A stretch of 64,000 bases of DNA from Ricordea florida (Eukaryota > Cnidaria > Anthozoa > Corallimorpharia > Ricordeidae): positions 37,932,992 to 37,996,991 of the forward strand of contig OX453272.1 in NCBI GenBank assembly GCA_949710005.1. The letters run 5' to 3'. This document shows positions 46,770-57,599 of this stretch, one piece after another. Position numbers and translations under genes: made by a program. Positions within the stretch are counted from its first letter, which is position 1, and each line of letters opens with the position of its first letter. The notes below the pieces were generated by a model. The model was given only the letters and a program-made list of their open reading frames with translations, was not told where the DNA came from and did no database searches.

Positions 46770-48350
46770 TCGGTCTGGCTTTAGCACTTCCTGATACTTG
46801 ATGACTGGAAATATCGCCAAATACTGCATGATTTGCGGCTCTGGCTCTAACTGCGACGAAATTACTCAGGTTTCAACAGTTATTTCTCTCTCTTCGTTTT
46901 CAGTTATGTTGTCAGCCACGTCTCTCCATCTTTGTCGAAGACCATAAGGGAGTCTGGTAGCTTTTGCTTTGAGGGCTTCAGGATTCTCCGCCTTGTTAGG
47001 TAACCTATATCCTTTAGGGTATTTTTGCAGCTGCAGTGGAGAGTGTAGAATCTACTTAATGCTTCCGAATCGCTATCTTCAGCCTTAATTGCCGGACCCT
47101 TCATGACCTTGTGCACTTATGCCATAGCTATCGGTAGCACTTACCCCGTACCGTATTGTCAGGCAGCTTCTAACCAGCTCTTTCACTTCGCCGCTCGTGT
47201 ATTGTACCAGACAGTAAAGGCGGGCACTAGGGCTCGATGTTCGGTTTTCAATGAGATTCTCGAATGCTCGGATAAATGTCCAGTACTCCATCGGGTTACC
47301 GGCAAAAAACGGGAACGTCTGGCTGAGGGAGAGTCATAGCTAACGTGCTTTGTTGCTGTTGAACCAAAAGCTGCTGCAGGCGGTAATTTTGTTGATGTTC
47401 AGCTTCCAGAAGACCTTGTGTGAAAGATCCAATAGGGAAAGGATCAGCACGGTTGAACTCTTGTGTTTTGCCCTTTACCGGTGGAGGATAAAGCACGTAC
47501 TGATTATCGTGTTTTACGTGTAGAGGATGCGGCTGACCTTGGTCTTCGCGATAGCGTAACTTCTCTACTTTCGGGGAGTAGCTGTCGGCGTCAGAATTTA
47601 AAGGTGGCTTGGTTGACAAGGCACGTGCTTTCTCAGGTAAACGCTAACTCGAAGTAAGATTTGTAACGCTTAGTTTGGGAAAGGCGGAGAAAGGATTTGA
47701 AGGGGCTAAGCGGACAAGTTCTGGCTTACTTCCCACTTGGCTTGATTCAGCCTCGATATAGGCTTGTTCTTCGAGCTCTGTCTTGAGTTGCAATTGTCTT
47801 TTCTTCATTTGCAAACGGAGTTCTTTCCTTTGAATTTTTTCCAGGCTTTCAAGTTCAGTAGCTTCAGCCTCCAATGCGGCTCTTTTCGCTGCAGCCTTCG
47901 CTCTCGCTGCTGAAATTGAACTTGCGTGGGACACTCGCGAGCCCGTGTGTTGGGATAACTTCGTGTTCGCACTTGAGACTATGTTGCTAACGGAATCTTC
48001 GGGTCTTACATCGGTGAATGCGCGTGTTCCGAGTGCCAGCGTTTTGGGTAGGTTAGCCTTTCACCACGCAATCCAACGGTGAACTTCGTTTTCGATATCT
48101 GTCATCGACTGGTTGACATATTCATTAGATTCCGAAATAGTTAGCTCCTCTGTCAGGATTTGGTGGTATGCGTCATGAGCTTCATTCCGCTTGTCACCTT
48201 CGCTTGCTCGAGTTTGTCTTCAATCAAACTGATATCCTTGCTGGAGTGCATCAGATTTCTGACCTCATTTTGCGCCTTTGTGACTAACCCCCTTTTTGCG
48301 CTTCGCGACTGCCTTAAGGCTCGTAATCTTTCCGAGTCGATTCATCCCAC
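46770..48350 (-). pseudogene. BEL/Pao gag, frameshifted
   Basis: Minus strand. The N-terminal half has an Ala/Glu-rich coiled-coil segment (MSHASSISAARAKAAAKRAA, LEKIQRKELRLQMKKRQLQL). Then a Gln-rich linker and the gag core [40 protein letters not shown] and [20 protein letters not shown] are spread over several frames. These are typical of Pao-group gag. A downstream piece (ANHAVFGDISSHQVSGSAKA) leads to the LINE junction. Confidence 0.8.
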
Positions 48351-48705
48351 GGTTTAAAGTGCGGTTACGTTCTCGAATCCTTTCGTGTTTGCCGTTAACG
48401 TCGCTCACTTCGCATTCAGTCAAATATGTCAAAGTTCAACTTCTGCACGCAAGTAAGGCAGCGCAACTTGTGTTATATAACGCGTTCTTTGTCAAGAATA
48501 AAACAACCAGCATTAAAGATTTCCAGTGTTCATGAAATTGAAGCACACAGGCCAATGATCCAAAAATCTCGTTTAGTCGCAATGGAAATGAAGATTTTGA
48601 ACCGAACGAAGAATGTCAAACCAAACGTAAACAGCATTAAACGGCATCGAATGAAGAGTATCAAATTCAAACGAATGTGGTCCTTGGAGAACGGCAGGGA
48701 TTTAT

Positions 48706-49052
48706 CCTTAGGACCTTTAAAAACGAACGCACGCCGTCGATTCCAATAATTTTAATGTTACCGTAGCTATAACAAGTGGTAGCGCGTGGTAGAATGTAGG
48801 AGAACTTGATAGAGCGTGGTTGAGCGTGATTCGAGCTACAAGTAAATAGAAACAAATAAAAGCGAAATTAACAAACGCGTGATTAGCTATACATGCAAAG
48901 AAACTGAATTAAAGAACAATGTAGAGGGTACGCATTACAAAACACGATACACTTACTTTGGTAAGCTCCTAAGTCAATAGCCAGTTAAAAGTAGAGCGAC
49001 AATTCTTTGCAGGACCGATAGCCAAAGGAAAAGTAAAAGTAACCCGCAGAAG
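48706..49052 (-). repeat. 5' LTR of the BEL/Pao element
   Basis: Partner of 43799-44153 in direct orientation. Sequence on the inner side (about 48670-48705) would hold the primer-binding site on the minus strand, but I cannot assign the tRNA. Confidence 0.85.
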
Positions 49053-49154
49053 ACACACGGCTGCCATACATGCGTAATATGAGAAACAAGTAACTAAAGC
49101 CTTAAAAGGAAATTAACAAGAGCGTGACGGAAACATAAGCTACATTAGTATTGT

Positions 49155-50170
49155 AAGGATAATTTCTAAAGAAACTGGTGCTGCATCGGTGGGAAATGAA
49201 ACACAAGGAATTGGGTAAATCAGTCAAACGAGTTGATTAAGTAAGTTATACCACCGTAGAGTAAAAGGGAGGTATTGACGTTTCGAGCGTTAGCCCTTCG
49301 TCTTGGGAGCGAATGAGAGGATTGTGGGTTACGTACAATTTATATATTGAGAAGTTTGGAGCCATACTATTGGTGGAACCATAGCAGTGCGTGAATGAAA
49401 GTGAATAAAATAGATGAATGATTAAATGATGAGAAACGTTCGTTGGTACCGTGGGGATTAAGAGAACCGAGTTGGAAGATGAACTTCTATTCTACGTTTT
49501 TACGGCTCTCCGTATTGCCCTGATGCACGGAAAGGCCACATACCGCCATGTTGTGAGTTGAGTGGTTAGGCGATTAAAGTGTTGCGCTACAGGTTTAGAT
49601 ACATCTTTGTCATTTCGTTCTACGTCAGCAGATGTTCGAGGAAACGGTCACCTAATCTTCTTCCTGACGATATATATCTTCTTGCACAAGGTGCATTTTA
49701 TGCAACTGAGATAACATTGGCGGAAGTGCATGTGAAACGGTCGGTGTTTTTAAACGAGCGTTTAGGTCCTGCTATTTTGTCTGTGTTGTGGATGAAATGG
49801 CAAGTTTTGCATTTTTTGCGTGTGCAGTTGAATGTGCCAGGTGATTCGTTTGATTCTAGTGTACTTCTAACTAAAAAATCGCTTACGTTTTTGTTACGTT
49901 TAAATGAGATGCGTGGTGGTAGTGAGAAGATGCTGCCTGTTTCGTTGTCATTCTGAAGTAACTTAAAGTTCTTCAGGTAGGTTGAGTGGGTGAAAAGTGA
50001 GTGTGAACGGTATTCTCTGGTTCTCTTCCTTTTGTGACGTTTGTGGTGCTGAGTGTTGGTCAGTCGTTTGAGCGCGTTGTTGAGCTGTCTTCACAACTGA
50101 GTCAGGGTAGCAACGGTTCTTGAAGAACTGGAGCATTTCTTCTGACTTGCTGGAAAAGTCCAACTCATCA
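49155..50170 (-). pseudogene. Penelope-like element: RT end, GIY-YIG domain and 3' tail
   Basis: Minus strand from 50163: FFKNRCYPDSVVKTAQQRAQ and RIPFTLTFHPLNL are the RT C-terminal region. SIFSLPPRISFKRNKNVSDF, then CKTCHFIHNTDKIAGPKRSF and FTCTSANVIS lead into a degenerate GIY-YIG endonuclease (RRLGDRFLEHL). The ORF tail matches copy 3 (36549), and the 3' UTR carries a hammerhead-like motif at about 49275-49305. Penelope-like elements pair a telomerase-like RT with a GIY-YIG nuclease. This copy is 5'-truncated, with stops. It identifies the whole repeat family in this window. Confidence 0.85.
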
Positions 50171-51344
50171 CTACATCAACGTCGAAGTCTGAGGAATTGA
50201 GAATATGGAATGGAATTTTTAATATGGGTGGGGTGAGAAGACGAGTGCAACAAATAACTATGGGAGATCATATCAAATTGTTTTCCAAGTTATGGCAAAA
50301 CCTTAGGCTAACTATTTTTTTATTGCTATGATTTTTCTAGCTCCATCTCCTTGTAACAGCAACAAAGGGCTGGACCTCGCGTTCATCATTGACAGGACAA
50401 AAGTATTAAAGAACGAAACTTTAAGTTGCTGAAAGGTTTTGTTCTTGAACTATGCGAAGGCTTAGACATCGGTCCTGATGCTACCCACGCAGCTTTCATC
50501 TTGTTTGCTGAGGAAGCAAAAGTGTTAAACACATTTGCTGAAAGCCAATACTACAGCAATGCAGCGGTCAACGAGCTGCTAATGGAAATGGACAACGATT
50601 TGGAAAGAAAAACGTTTATTGACAGAGCTCTGATAGCGGCCAACAACACTTTATTCACTGACGCTGGAGGGGACAGACCTGGATATCCCAACGTGTTGGT
50701 TCTTTTTGCAGATGACAAGACAAATCGAAATTCAAAAAGCTTTAAATCAATCCATCGCTTGAGGTTAGTAAAAATCAATGAAGGACTCTGTAGACTGGAT
50801 TTTGCGAACTTCATAGATACTAATTATAAAAAAATGGGTGCTGCCATATTGACAGAGCTCTTTATCTGAATCATATTCGCAGCGCTCGAAAAATTAATGT
50901 GAAAACATATTTGGAACCGTGGCATTTATGAGCAAATGTGAAGACAATGCACCGTTTGCTGCAAACGTACTTTACCTTTGCTATCAAAACAAATCTCTAC
51001 ATCCCTCATACATTTGCTATAGATTTGTCCTATTTGAGAATGCAAAAATTCTACGCTGGATACAAATCTATGAAAGTACGTTAAAAAAAGAAGTCATTTG
51101 ATCTGTTTTTTTGCTGCAGAAATAGGCTACAACTAAACGGTAAAATCGATATTTTATTCAATGTTTGTCTAAAACCTTTTATCTTTACAGAAGAAGGAAG
51201 TTAGGAGGATTACTATTGGCATTGGACGTTACATGAACTTTATTGACGAACTGCATGAAATTGCAAGTCCAAACAGCACTCTTACCGCTTCCAAATTTAA
51301 TGAAATCACAGACCTGTTTCACGATATTCTGGAGACTGCATGTA

Positions 51345-52984
51345 GTAAGTTCAAATTTTAATTCAATGAACCTAACGATCTTAACTTTCCAATTGACTAA
51401 GAAATGAAAAAATTCATACAGCTGATGAAGCTTATATGTGAACCCGTGCATAAGGAGGTGGTTCACCGTCGAATTACAAATTCATTGGTATCTCAGGAAT
51501 GCGGCCTGTTTTTTCTTTTTTGTCTTAACTTTAAAGGAAATACGTTTTCCTAAGCGCGGGCGTTTTCACTGCTGGCTATCTATCACAGACTACTTTTGCA
51601 TTAGAGCGGATTATTCCGGATTCATGGCCAATTCGAGATGATTTGGTATTGGATTCGTTTTGCTGTTTACAAAGTAATAAACGAATCCAAACAACGTACC
51701 GGTTTGGTGTCGCCTCCGGAGATTTTGGGTTCGGAATTCAAAGAGGGGAACTTTGGATCCGAAAACTTTTGAATTCAAAGTGTTAGCTCGTGTGAACGAT
51801 CCAAAAGAAGGAAATCCGAATATTTTGCAGCCTGCAATCGTTTATATATATAGGTTCGCGGAAGAACCAAAAAGGTGGATTTATCGCTTTCCCCAATAAG
51901 CTCGGCAGTAGCTGGTTGCTTCATTCTGTGCCTGCATTAAGTATAGCCCTTCTCACCGGAATTTTTGTTAACGTGTCTAGGAAGGCAACAACACAGGCGC
52001 GCATCCAGGGGGGGGGGGGGGGGAGGGTGAATTGGGTGACAAGTCGGGAAGTCAAGCCTTCATATTTCATCGATTATTAGGGAAAAAGCCTGAAAGAGAT
52101 AATACGATGCAAAGTACATGTCAGCTTGCCAAAAATATCTTCATCTATAAGGAAAAATCAAGTGGATAATAGAAGCACATCAAAAGTCCCTTGTGCAACT
52201 CTTTGTATTCAAAATATATATAACTCTATTAAATTTTCATCCTCTAATATTGCATTTCTAGCCTTCTAATTGGCTCACTAAATCTCAGTTGTCAACTCAT
52301 ATACATCGTTTTCACTTTGTATGGGAAACGATTACGCCAAGTGATGCCAAACTAAAAAAAATTGGCGAACGCAGAGGAAGAAAAATAGCTTTTATGAGCC
52401 TTCTACCGTAGAAATGCAAGAACAAATGCAATTTTTGAACAGCTATTTCCTCTTTATGTGCATGATACCAAAACCAAAAAAAAGAAAGAAGACGATATAG
52501 ACACTGAAAACACTTTTTGAAAATTCCCCACCGTGGATTTAGCCCCTTCGTTGGTCGGCGTTCATTAATTCTAAATGATTGTAATAACTGTGCAGCAGTG
52601 CGTCTTGCTTGAAATCTTGCATTCAGCGAATTTTCCAAACGGCGCCTTGTTGCTGTTGTAAAATCAAAACAGAATTCAATGAATCAGATATTTAGCTCAA
52701 TTCCCAATGACTGACAAACGTCTAGAATTTAATAAAACAATTATCCGTTCGCGCTTGTTGGATATGAGATTAGTGATAGACAAAACAGCGAGGCGAGTAT
52801 ATGCTCGATATCATTCAGTCAGTAAACGCCTCTGAACCATAATATTCCAAAAACGATGAGCCCCGTAACATTTATTAATCCGGAACAATTTCTTCTTGTG
52901 TAATCCTAGTCAAAGAATAGACAGAATAGATTGCAGGACTCGTGATAGAGTGATAGAATGGGGGTTAGTTTCTCCAAGTTAACA
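51345..52984. other. Gene 2 intron 5, first part
   Basis: The first 150 bp resemble gene 1 intron 5 (GAACCCGTGCATAAGGAGGTG against GAACCCGTTCATAAGGAGCTG). A G-run occurs at about 52010-52030. No gene is supported. Confidence 0.5.
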
Positions 52985-53230
52985 ATTAGAAAAAATCTAC
53001 TAGCATACTAATACAAATCTGATTGGCTGAGCTACAGCACAGCAGCACTTGCGTGGTTCAAGATAGATTTTCAAAATGGTGACGTCTTCGGGCTTAAGCG
53101 AAGTTTCGCAGGAATACTTAGTATTTTTAGAATTTTTTTTCGCCGACACATGATTCGTTTATTACGATTTATTCTGAAACAATAAGATTATTCGCTCTCG
53201 ATTTCTATGAGGTGAGCTCATAATCTAATT
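52985..53230 (+). mobile_element. Short element: CCAAT region, first-exon-like ATG, end hairpin lost (copy 2)
   Basis: Copy of 21235-21525. Here the ATG at 53076 opens MVTSSGLSEVSQEYLVFLE. The terminal hairpin is replaced by TGAGCTCATAATCTAATTGATG. Confidence 0.6.
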
Positions 53231-53654
53231 GATGACAAGACGCTTGACAGAGCGTTCACTCAGGCTTTGCATGGAGCGCTTTACTTGAGCATTCGCCACG
53301 GATAAAATGTATACGAAACTACATGCGCAATACGGGCGGGGAATTTTCGATATCGGTCACTCCAGTACTGCATTTTGACTGCTATTTGTGCCAACAGTCA
53401 GTTTGATTACTCATGTGAAAAACAACAGCCGCTCACACAAAACACGAGTACAGTTATAATATACATAGTTTGCATGACGCGATCTGAATTGTTGTACTTT
53501 TATTGATCCTGTAACATCGTTATTTTCATGTACATTAGTCATATTAACAACTTTTTCAAGTCATCAAGAGTATTTATCATGTGTTCTGCTAAGCACATAC
53601 AACTCCGTGCAAAGAGCAAACCAACATTCACGATCGCTTGTACAATAATAATAG

Positions 53655-54198
53655 AGGGGGGGGGCGTAAAGGGGTCCGAAAACCGCAAATCCGCACAGAA
53701 ATACGCCAAAAAACCGCAAACCGCATCGGATTTTTTCCCGAAAACCGAAACCGCACGTACATAGAGGCCACAATATGAAAGCTTACGTCAGTAAGAATTG
53801 TGATACATCCTGATAACATTGTACGTTAATATTAAACATACCATCATAGCATCATCTAAGAATCATTGGCCAAAACGACCAAAACGGTTAATCACATTAA
53901 GTATTAACTGGAAAAGCTGTGATATCAAGCCACAGAGGTTAACTGTAAGCTGATATAATGAACCCTGATGCGTTGTAAAACAAAACACTTGGCTCGCGCT
54001 TGCAAGACAAACGGATGCCGACTGCCTGCCGACCGTTCTAAAGAGTGTTATCACCGCAGGCATTTTTTTTTTCACCGAAAACCGCGACTTAAAGGTTGTA
54101 ATAACCGCAAACCGCTTAGTGTCTTGAAACCGCAATACCGCGAGTTAAAATGAAAATTACCGCAAAACCGCATCACCGCAAACCCTTACGCCCCCCTC
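53655..54198. mobile_element. 544-bp MITE with CGTAAAGGG/CCCTTACG ends and AACCGCAA repeats
   Basis: The G-run then GCGTAAAGGGG at the left is mirrored by ACCCTTACGCCCCCC at the right. ATAATAG flanks both sides (53648-53654, 54199-54205). Subterminal ACCGCAAA motifs are repeated many times at both ends, in the same orientation. A 7-bp (perhaps 8-bp) duplication suggests a hAT-like non-autonomous element. It sits in gene 2 intron 5. Confidence 0.8.
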
Positions 54199-54527
54199 AT
54201 AATAGTGATTATGTACGCAATACCAAATTGTACTTTACAAGTGTTGAGCCCAATAAAGCGAGTAAGGTGTTCGTCCAGCAGTTTGTGTTTAAGTCACAGG
54301 TTTGGCAGTATTTTCGTAGTCTGAGCTAACACATGGTTCATTTGATATCTCGTGATAACCAGTATGAACTTTGCACATTTGGCCAGCTTTCAGAATTCGT
54401 GGATCGACGACCCCGGCATTCCGACCGAAAACGCTCGACATCATTTAGTGTGGGGCTACCACGAACAGTTTGCGTTTGTATGTGACAAAGCAGTTAAAGT
54501 CTGCAACATCGGTTTCTTTTCCTCCAG

Positions 54528-54706
54528 ATGTTGACGGCGGATTTTCTAACTGGAGTAACTGGTCCCCTTGCAGTGCGACTTGTGGTAGAGGATACAAGAA
54601 AAGGACAAGAACTTGCACTAATCCCTCACCGTCTAGGCGTGGGAAAGATTGTGAAGGTGATCGTGTAGTGACCAGAAAATGCTGGATTACATACTGCCCT
54701 GTTTAA
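54528..54706 (+). CDS. TSP1 exon of gene 2
   Basis: Starts after CAG at 54527 in phase 1, as required by exon 5. FSNWSNWSPCSATCGRGYKK has the WxxW and CSxTCG pattern. Six cysteines follow the thrombospondin type 1 layout (TCTNP, DCEGD, KCWITYCPV). The stop TAA at 54704 is one base before the donor GTGAGT, so the last intron is in the 3' UTR and the 3' exon starts at 54991. TSP1 modules bind glycans and matrix proteins. The exon itself is undamaged although gene 2 is not. Confidence 0.85.
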
Positions 54707-55286
54707 GGTGAGTTACATTGCCCTCCTTAAATACAAATGCTTCGCAGGTCACTCGATGGACCCAGTGAACTGTGACAATTCTCATTTTACCATTTAACAG
54801 CTTCTTCAAGAAGCTGAGTAGTTAGTCTTTCAAGTCAAAATTTGTCATGTAGTTATTTTAAATCTGTATTAACAACGAGAAATATCCAAAGAGAATAAAT
54901 GGAAATGACTTATGAAAGCAAAAAATGTGTTGTAAATTAAGAATTACTTTAAAATCATTTTGTTGTTGTCGTTTTGATCCTTTTTTGTAGGTTTGGAAGA
55001 AATAGAATCATTTGACCTTTGAAAAAACATAAGGGAATGGGCAACATATACCGAGGATCAATTCAGTAATAAAGTGGTTAGAGTGAAATAAAAATAAAAG
55101 ATAATAAAAAAGGAAAGGCTAATGGTGTCAAAATGAAACCTGAATGAATTTCTTTGTTCCTGCTTGGCTAACCCATTACTCTCACTGCCAAGTCAGACAG
55201 TCGCCTCCCCACCCACAAGATCCCACTTTGCATATTAACTCTTCCCTTATTGCTCAGAGATTTTCGTTATTCAACTTTCTTTTCCC

Positions 55287-55585
55287 TAGAAATTGGGTAA
55301 ATCAAACGAATTGATTAAGTACGTTGTACCACCATAAGGTAAAAGGGAGGTGCTGACGTTTCGAGCGTTAGCCCTTCGTCGGAGCGTTAGCCCTTCGTCG
55401 TTTCGATCGTTAGCCCTTCGTCATTCGCTCCGACGATGGGCTAGGGCTCGAAACGTCAGCACCTCCCTTTTACCTTATGGTGGTATAAATTATTTAATTA
55501 ATTCGCTTGATTTACCCAATTTCTTGTGCTTCAATTCCCCACCGACGCAGCACCAGTTTCTTTAGAAACTATCCCCACAACACTT
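55287..55585. mobile_element. Head-to-head pair of Penelope-like 3' ends
   Basis: Minus-oriented 55287-55400 and plus-oriented 55425-55585 share the family tail (AAATTGGGTAAATCAAACGA; GACGCAGCACCAGTTTCTTTAG). Their hammerhead-like motifs face each other (CTGACGTTTCGAGCGTTAG and CTCGAAACGTCAGCACC), with extra partial copies of GCGTTAGCCCTTCGTC between them, so the centre is strongly palindromic. Confidence 0.8.
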
Positions 55586-56912
55586 CTTTTCCCTACTCGT
55601 CCTTGTCTCAGTTAAATTCCTACCGCAAAGTTCAAATCCCCAATTTACGATTCCATTCGCAGTGCAAATATATGATTTATTATTTCCCAATTTGTGTAAA
55701 CTTGATTTTTTTACCTTTTGGAAACTGAGTTTTGTAACTGTAATGTCTCCATTACTTGTCGTGAAAAGCTAATTAATATATCATGAACAATGATGAGATG
55801 CATACAATAATTGGGGTTTTATCCCTGATAGGAAAAACCATTGAGAGTTCTTCAAAAACTAGCTTCTCGAGGTTTTGCGGGAGTCGTATTTCTAGTATTG
55901 AGCAATACAGCGGAGTCTCACGAAAGCAAATACAAGTGTTGAAATTGATAGTAAGATAGCTGCTTACATATATTTAAGTAATACTGGAATAGAAATTGTA
56001 TTACATAAAAAGAGTTTCCAAAAGCAGCCTATAGGCTAACCGGTAAAAGAGTTCCGACGCTTTCCCGAATCCGAAGGTTAAAGAAAACCTTATCACAACA
56101 ATGCCAATGTTGAACAATCAAAACGTATTCGCGTTATGCATTAAATCTGGTCAGTGTTTCTTTGGATGCGATACTTATCAGAACAACAATGTTAGATGGC
56201 CAAGATTCAAGTTTTACAAAGGAACTGATGAACCAGTTCAAGTTTAACCGTGCAAGAAAAACTAGAAACATTGAAGCGAAATGCAAATGACGAATACGTG
56301 GCTTTCCCCCTATATATACTAATGATAGACAAGAGAAAATGTTCTCTTGTGATAGAATAATGTAAAATGTTACCAGCTACCTATGTCGTAAAAGGAGAAA
56401 AGATTCGGCCCTTTCTTAGCGCGATAAGTCAAGTCGAAATGTAGTTTATATGAATATTCGCCATTTTATTGCAGCACGAAGTCCCAATACTAAACAGTGT
56501 TCCATCGCTTTTTCTTGCAACATGTTTTATTGTGGTATCTATCAACCAATAAATCCTTTTCAGGTTCATTAGCGCAAGATTGGTTTCGTCAGTGGTATTT
56601 CGTTTAATTTGATGATTCAGTAATTTGAAGCGTACATTAAATTTTATTCTATTATTATGTCACTTTAGCGCTAAACGTTTACCGGTTATATTGAAGAATT
56701 TTGCATGATTTTCTCCAGATTATAATGCTCAAAACTTCAAGAGATTTTTCTTCCTGGATTCATGTGTTTTTGTTGTATATGCGCTGTTTAGGGAAGGTAC
56801 TTTTGTTTTTTCTTTTTTTTTTTGGGGGGGGGGGCGGGGCTTCGGAGGGGAGGGTCCTTAGTAAGTTTTTTACAAATTGGGGAGGATCAAAACTGTTTTA
56901 TACTCAACCGGG
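55586..56912. other. Non-coding stretch
   Basis: Holds the short repeat at 55800-55895 (pair of 1381-1480) and a T/G homopolymer run at about 56812-56834. No gene is supported. Confidence 0.5.
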
Positions 56913-56914
56913 AG

Positions 56915-57595
56915 AGTGCACAGATGATGAATAATGGTAGGGTAGTGGGATGTGGCTTGAAATGACAACGTCAAAATGTAATAAGGGTAAGTTGAAACCA
57001 CATATATGCGCACTGAGGAGACAGTAGTAGAAGGGACAAAACCCTGTTGCTACCAAAAAAAGGATGAAATCAAGTTGAGCTCAAAAGCCAGCAGCCATGG
57101 ACAGCTGTTTCGGCCTTGTTAGGCCTCACCAGCATGGCACAGTTAGCACATGAGCTGTGGGTTCCCACATTGTGAATGTCAAGATGATGAAGAATGGTAG
57201 GGTTGTGGGATGTGGCTTAAAATGACAACGTCAAAATGTAATAAGGGTAAGTTGAAGCCAGACATATGTGCACTGAGGCGACAGTGGTAGAAGGGATAAA
57301 ACCCTGTTGCTACCAAAAAAAAGATGAAAAAATTGAGCTCAAAAGCCAACAGCCATGAACAGCTCTTTCGGCTTTGTTAGGCTTCAACAGCATGGGACAG
57401 CTAGCACATGAGCTGTGGGTTCCCACATTATGAATGTCAAGATGATGAAAAATGGTAACGTTGTGGGATGTGGCTTGAAATGACAACGTCAAAATGTAAT
57501 AAGGGTAAATTGAAGCCACGTTGTCATTTCAAGCCACATCCCACAACCCTACCATTTTTCATCATCTTGACATTCATAACGTGGGAATATTTGTT
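56915..57595. repeat. 258-260-bp tandem repeat, about 2.3 units, ending in an inverted piece
   Basis: TGTGGCTTGAAATGACAACG recurs at 56951, 57211 and 57469. The units share CCTGTTGCTACCAAAAAA, AGCTCAAAAGCCA, CACATGAGCTGTGGGTTCCC. From about 57517 the sequence turns round (ACGTTGTCATTTCAAGCCAC ... CTTGACATTCATAACGTGGG), giving a foldback end. Unit 1 carries the hammerhead-like motif at 57095-57137. Confidence 0.85.
57095..57137 (-). ncRNA. Hammerhead-like ribozyme in the tandem repeat
   Basis: On the minus strand: stem I CCATG (57137-57133) pairs with CATGG (57100-57096). Core CTGGTGA has one change (A6 to G). Stem II is GGCCT/AGGCC with an AACA loop. GAAA is intact, the palindrome ACAGCTGT forms a minimal stem III, and GTC is at the cleavage position. 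Tandem monomers of a few hundred bases with hammerheads are typical of satellite-like and retrozyme RNAs. The copy in unit 2 (about 57354-57397) has lost stem II, the core and GTC. Confidence 0.55.
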
Positions 57596-57599
57596 TCCT

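Larger units (their letters stand above)
43799..49052 (-). mobile_element. BEL/Pao LTR retrotransposon, pol-deleted, carrying a nested LINE
   Basis: Two direct repeats of about 350 bp, 43799-44153 and 48706-49052, are the LTRs. On the minus strand the order is 5' LTR, gag (about 48350-46770), a LINE insertion, zinc knuckle, protease, then directly the 3' LTR. RT, RNase H and integrase are absent. The LTR ends and target duplication are not sharp. It lies in gene 2 intron 3. Confidence 0.85.
38786..54706 (+). pseudogene. Decaying vWA-vWA-TSP1 paralogue of gene 1 (gene 2)
   Basis: Exons correspond to gene 1: 38786-38843 (signal peptide MNVPLGFVILLGVMALSTA), 40393-40814 (vWA1, MVDMTKS, YSDG), 41333-41492, 50341-50763 (vWA2), 51191-51344, then a TSP1 exon 54528-54707 and a 3' UTR exon from 54991. 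Defects: the exon 3 donor is AT where gene 1 has GT, so read-through stops at 41506, giving a 217-aa one-domain product. A weak in-phase GT at 41490 could rescue splicing. Exon 4 has 1-base and 4-base deletions relative to gene 1 (423 against 428 bp). The vWA2 metal motif FTDG has become FADD. Intron 3 is about 8.8 kb of inserted elements. A short secreted vWA protein may still be made. Confidence 0.75.

Noticed and set aside
49579..49956. 125-codon plus-strand frame
   Set aside because: It is the antisense of the Penelope-like GIY-YIG region on the minus strand.
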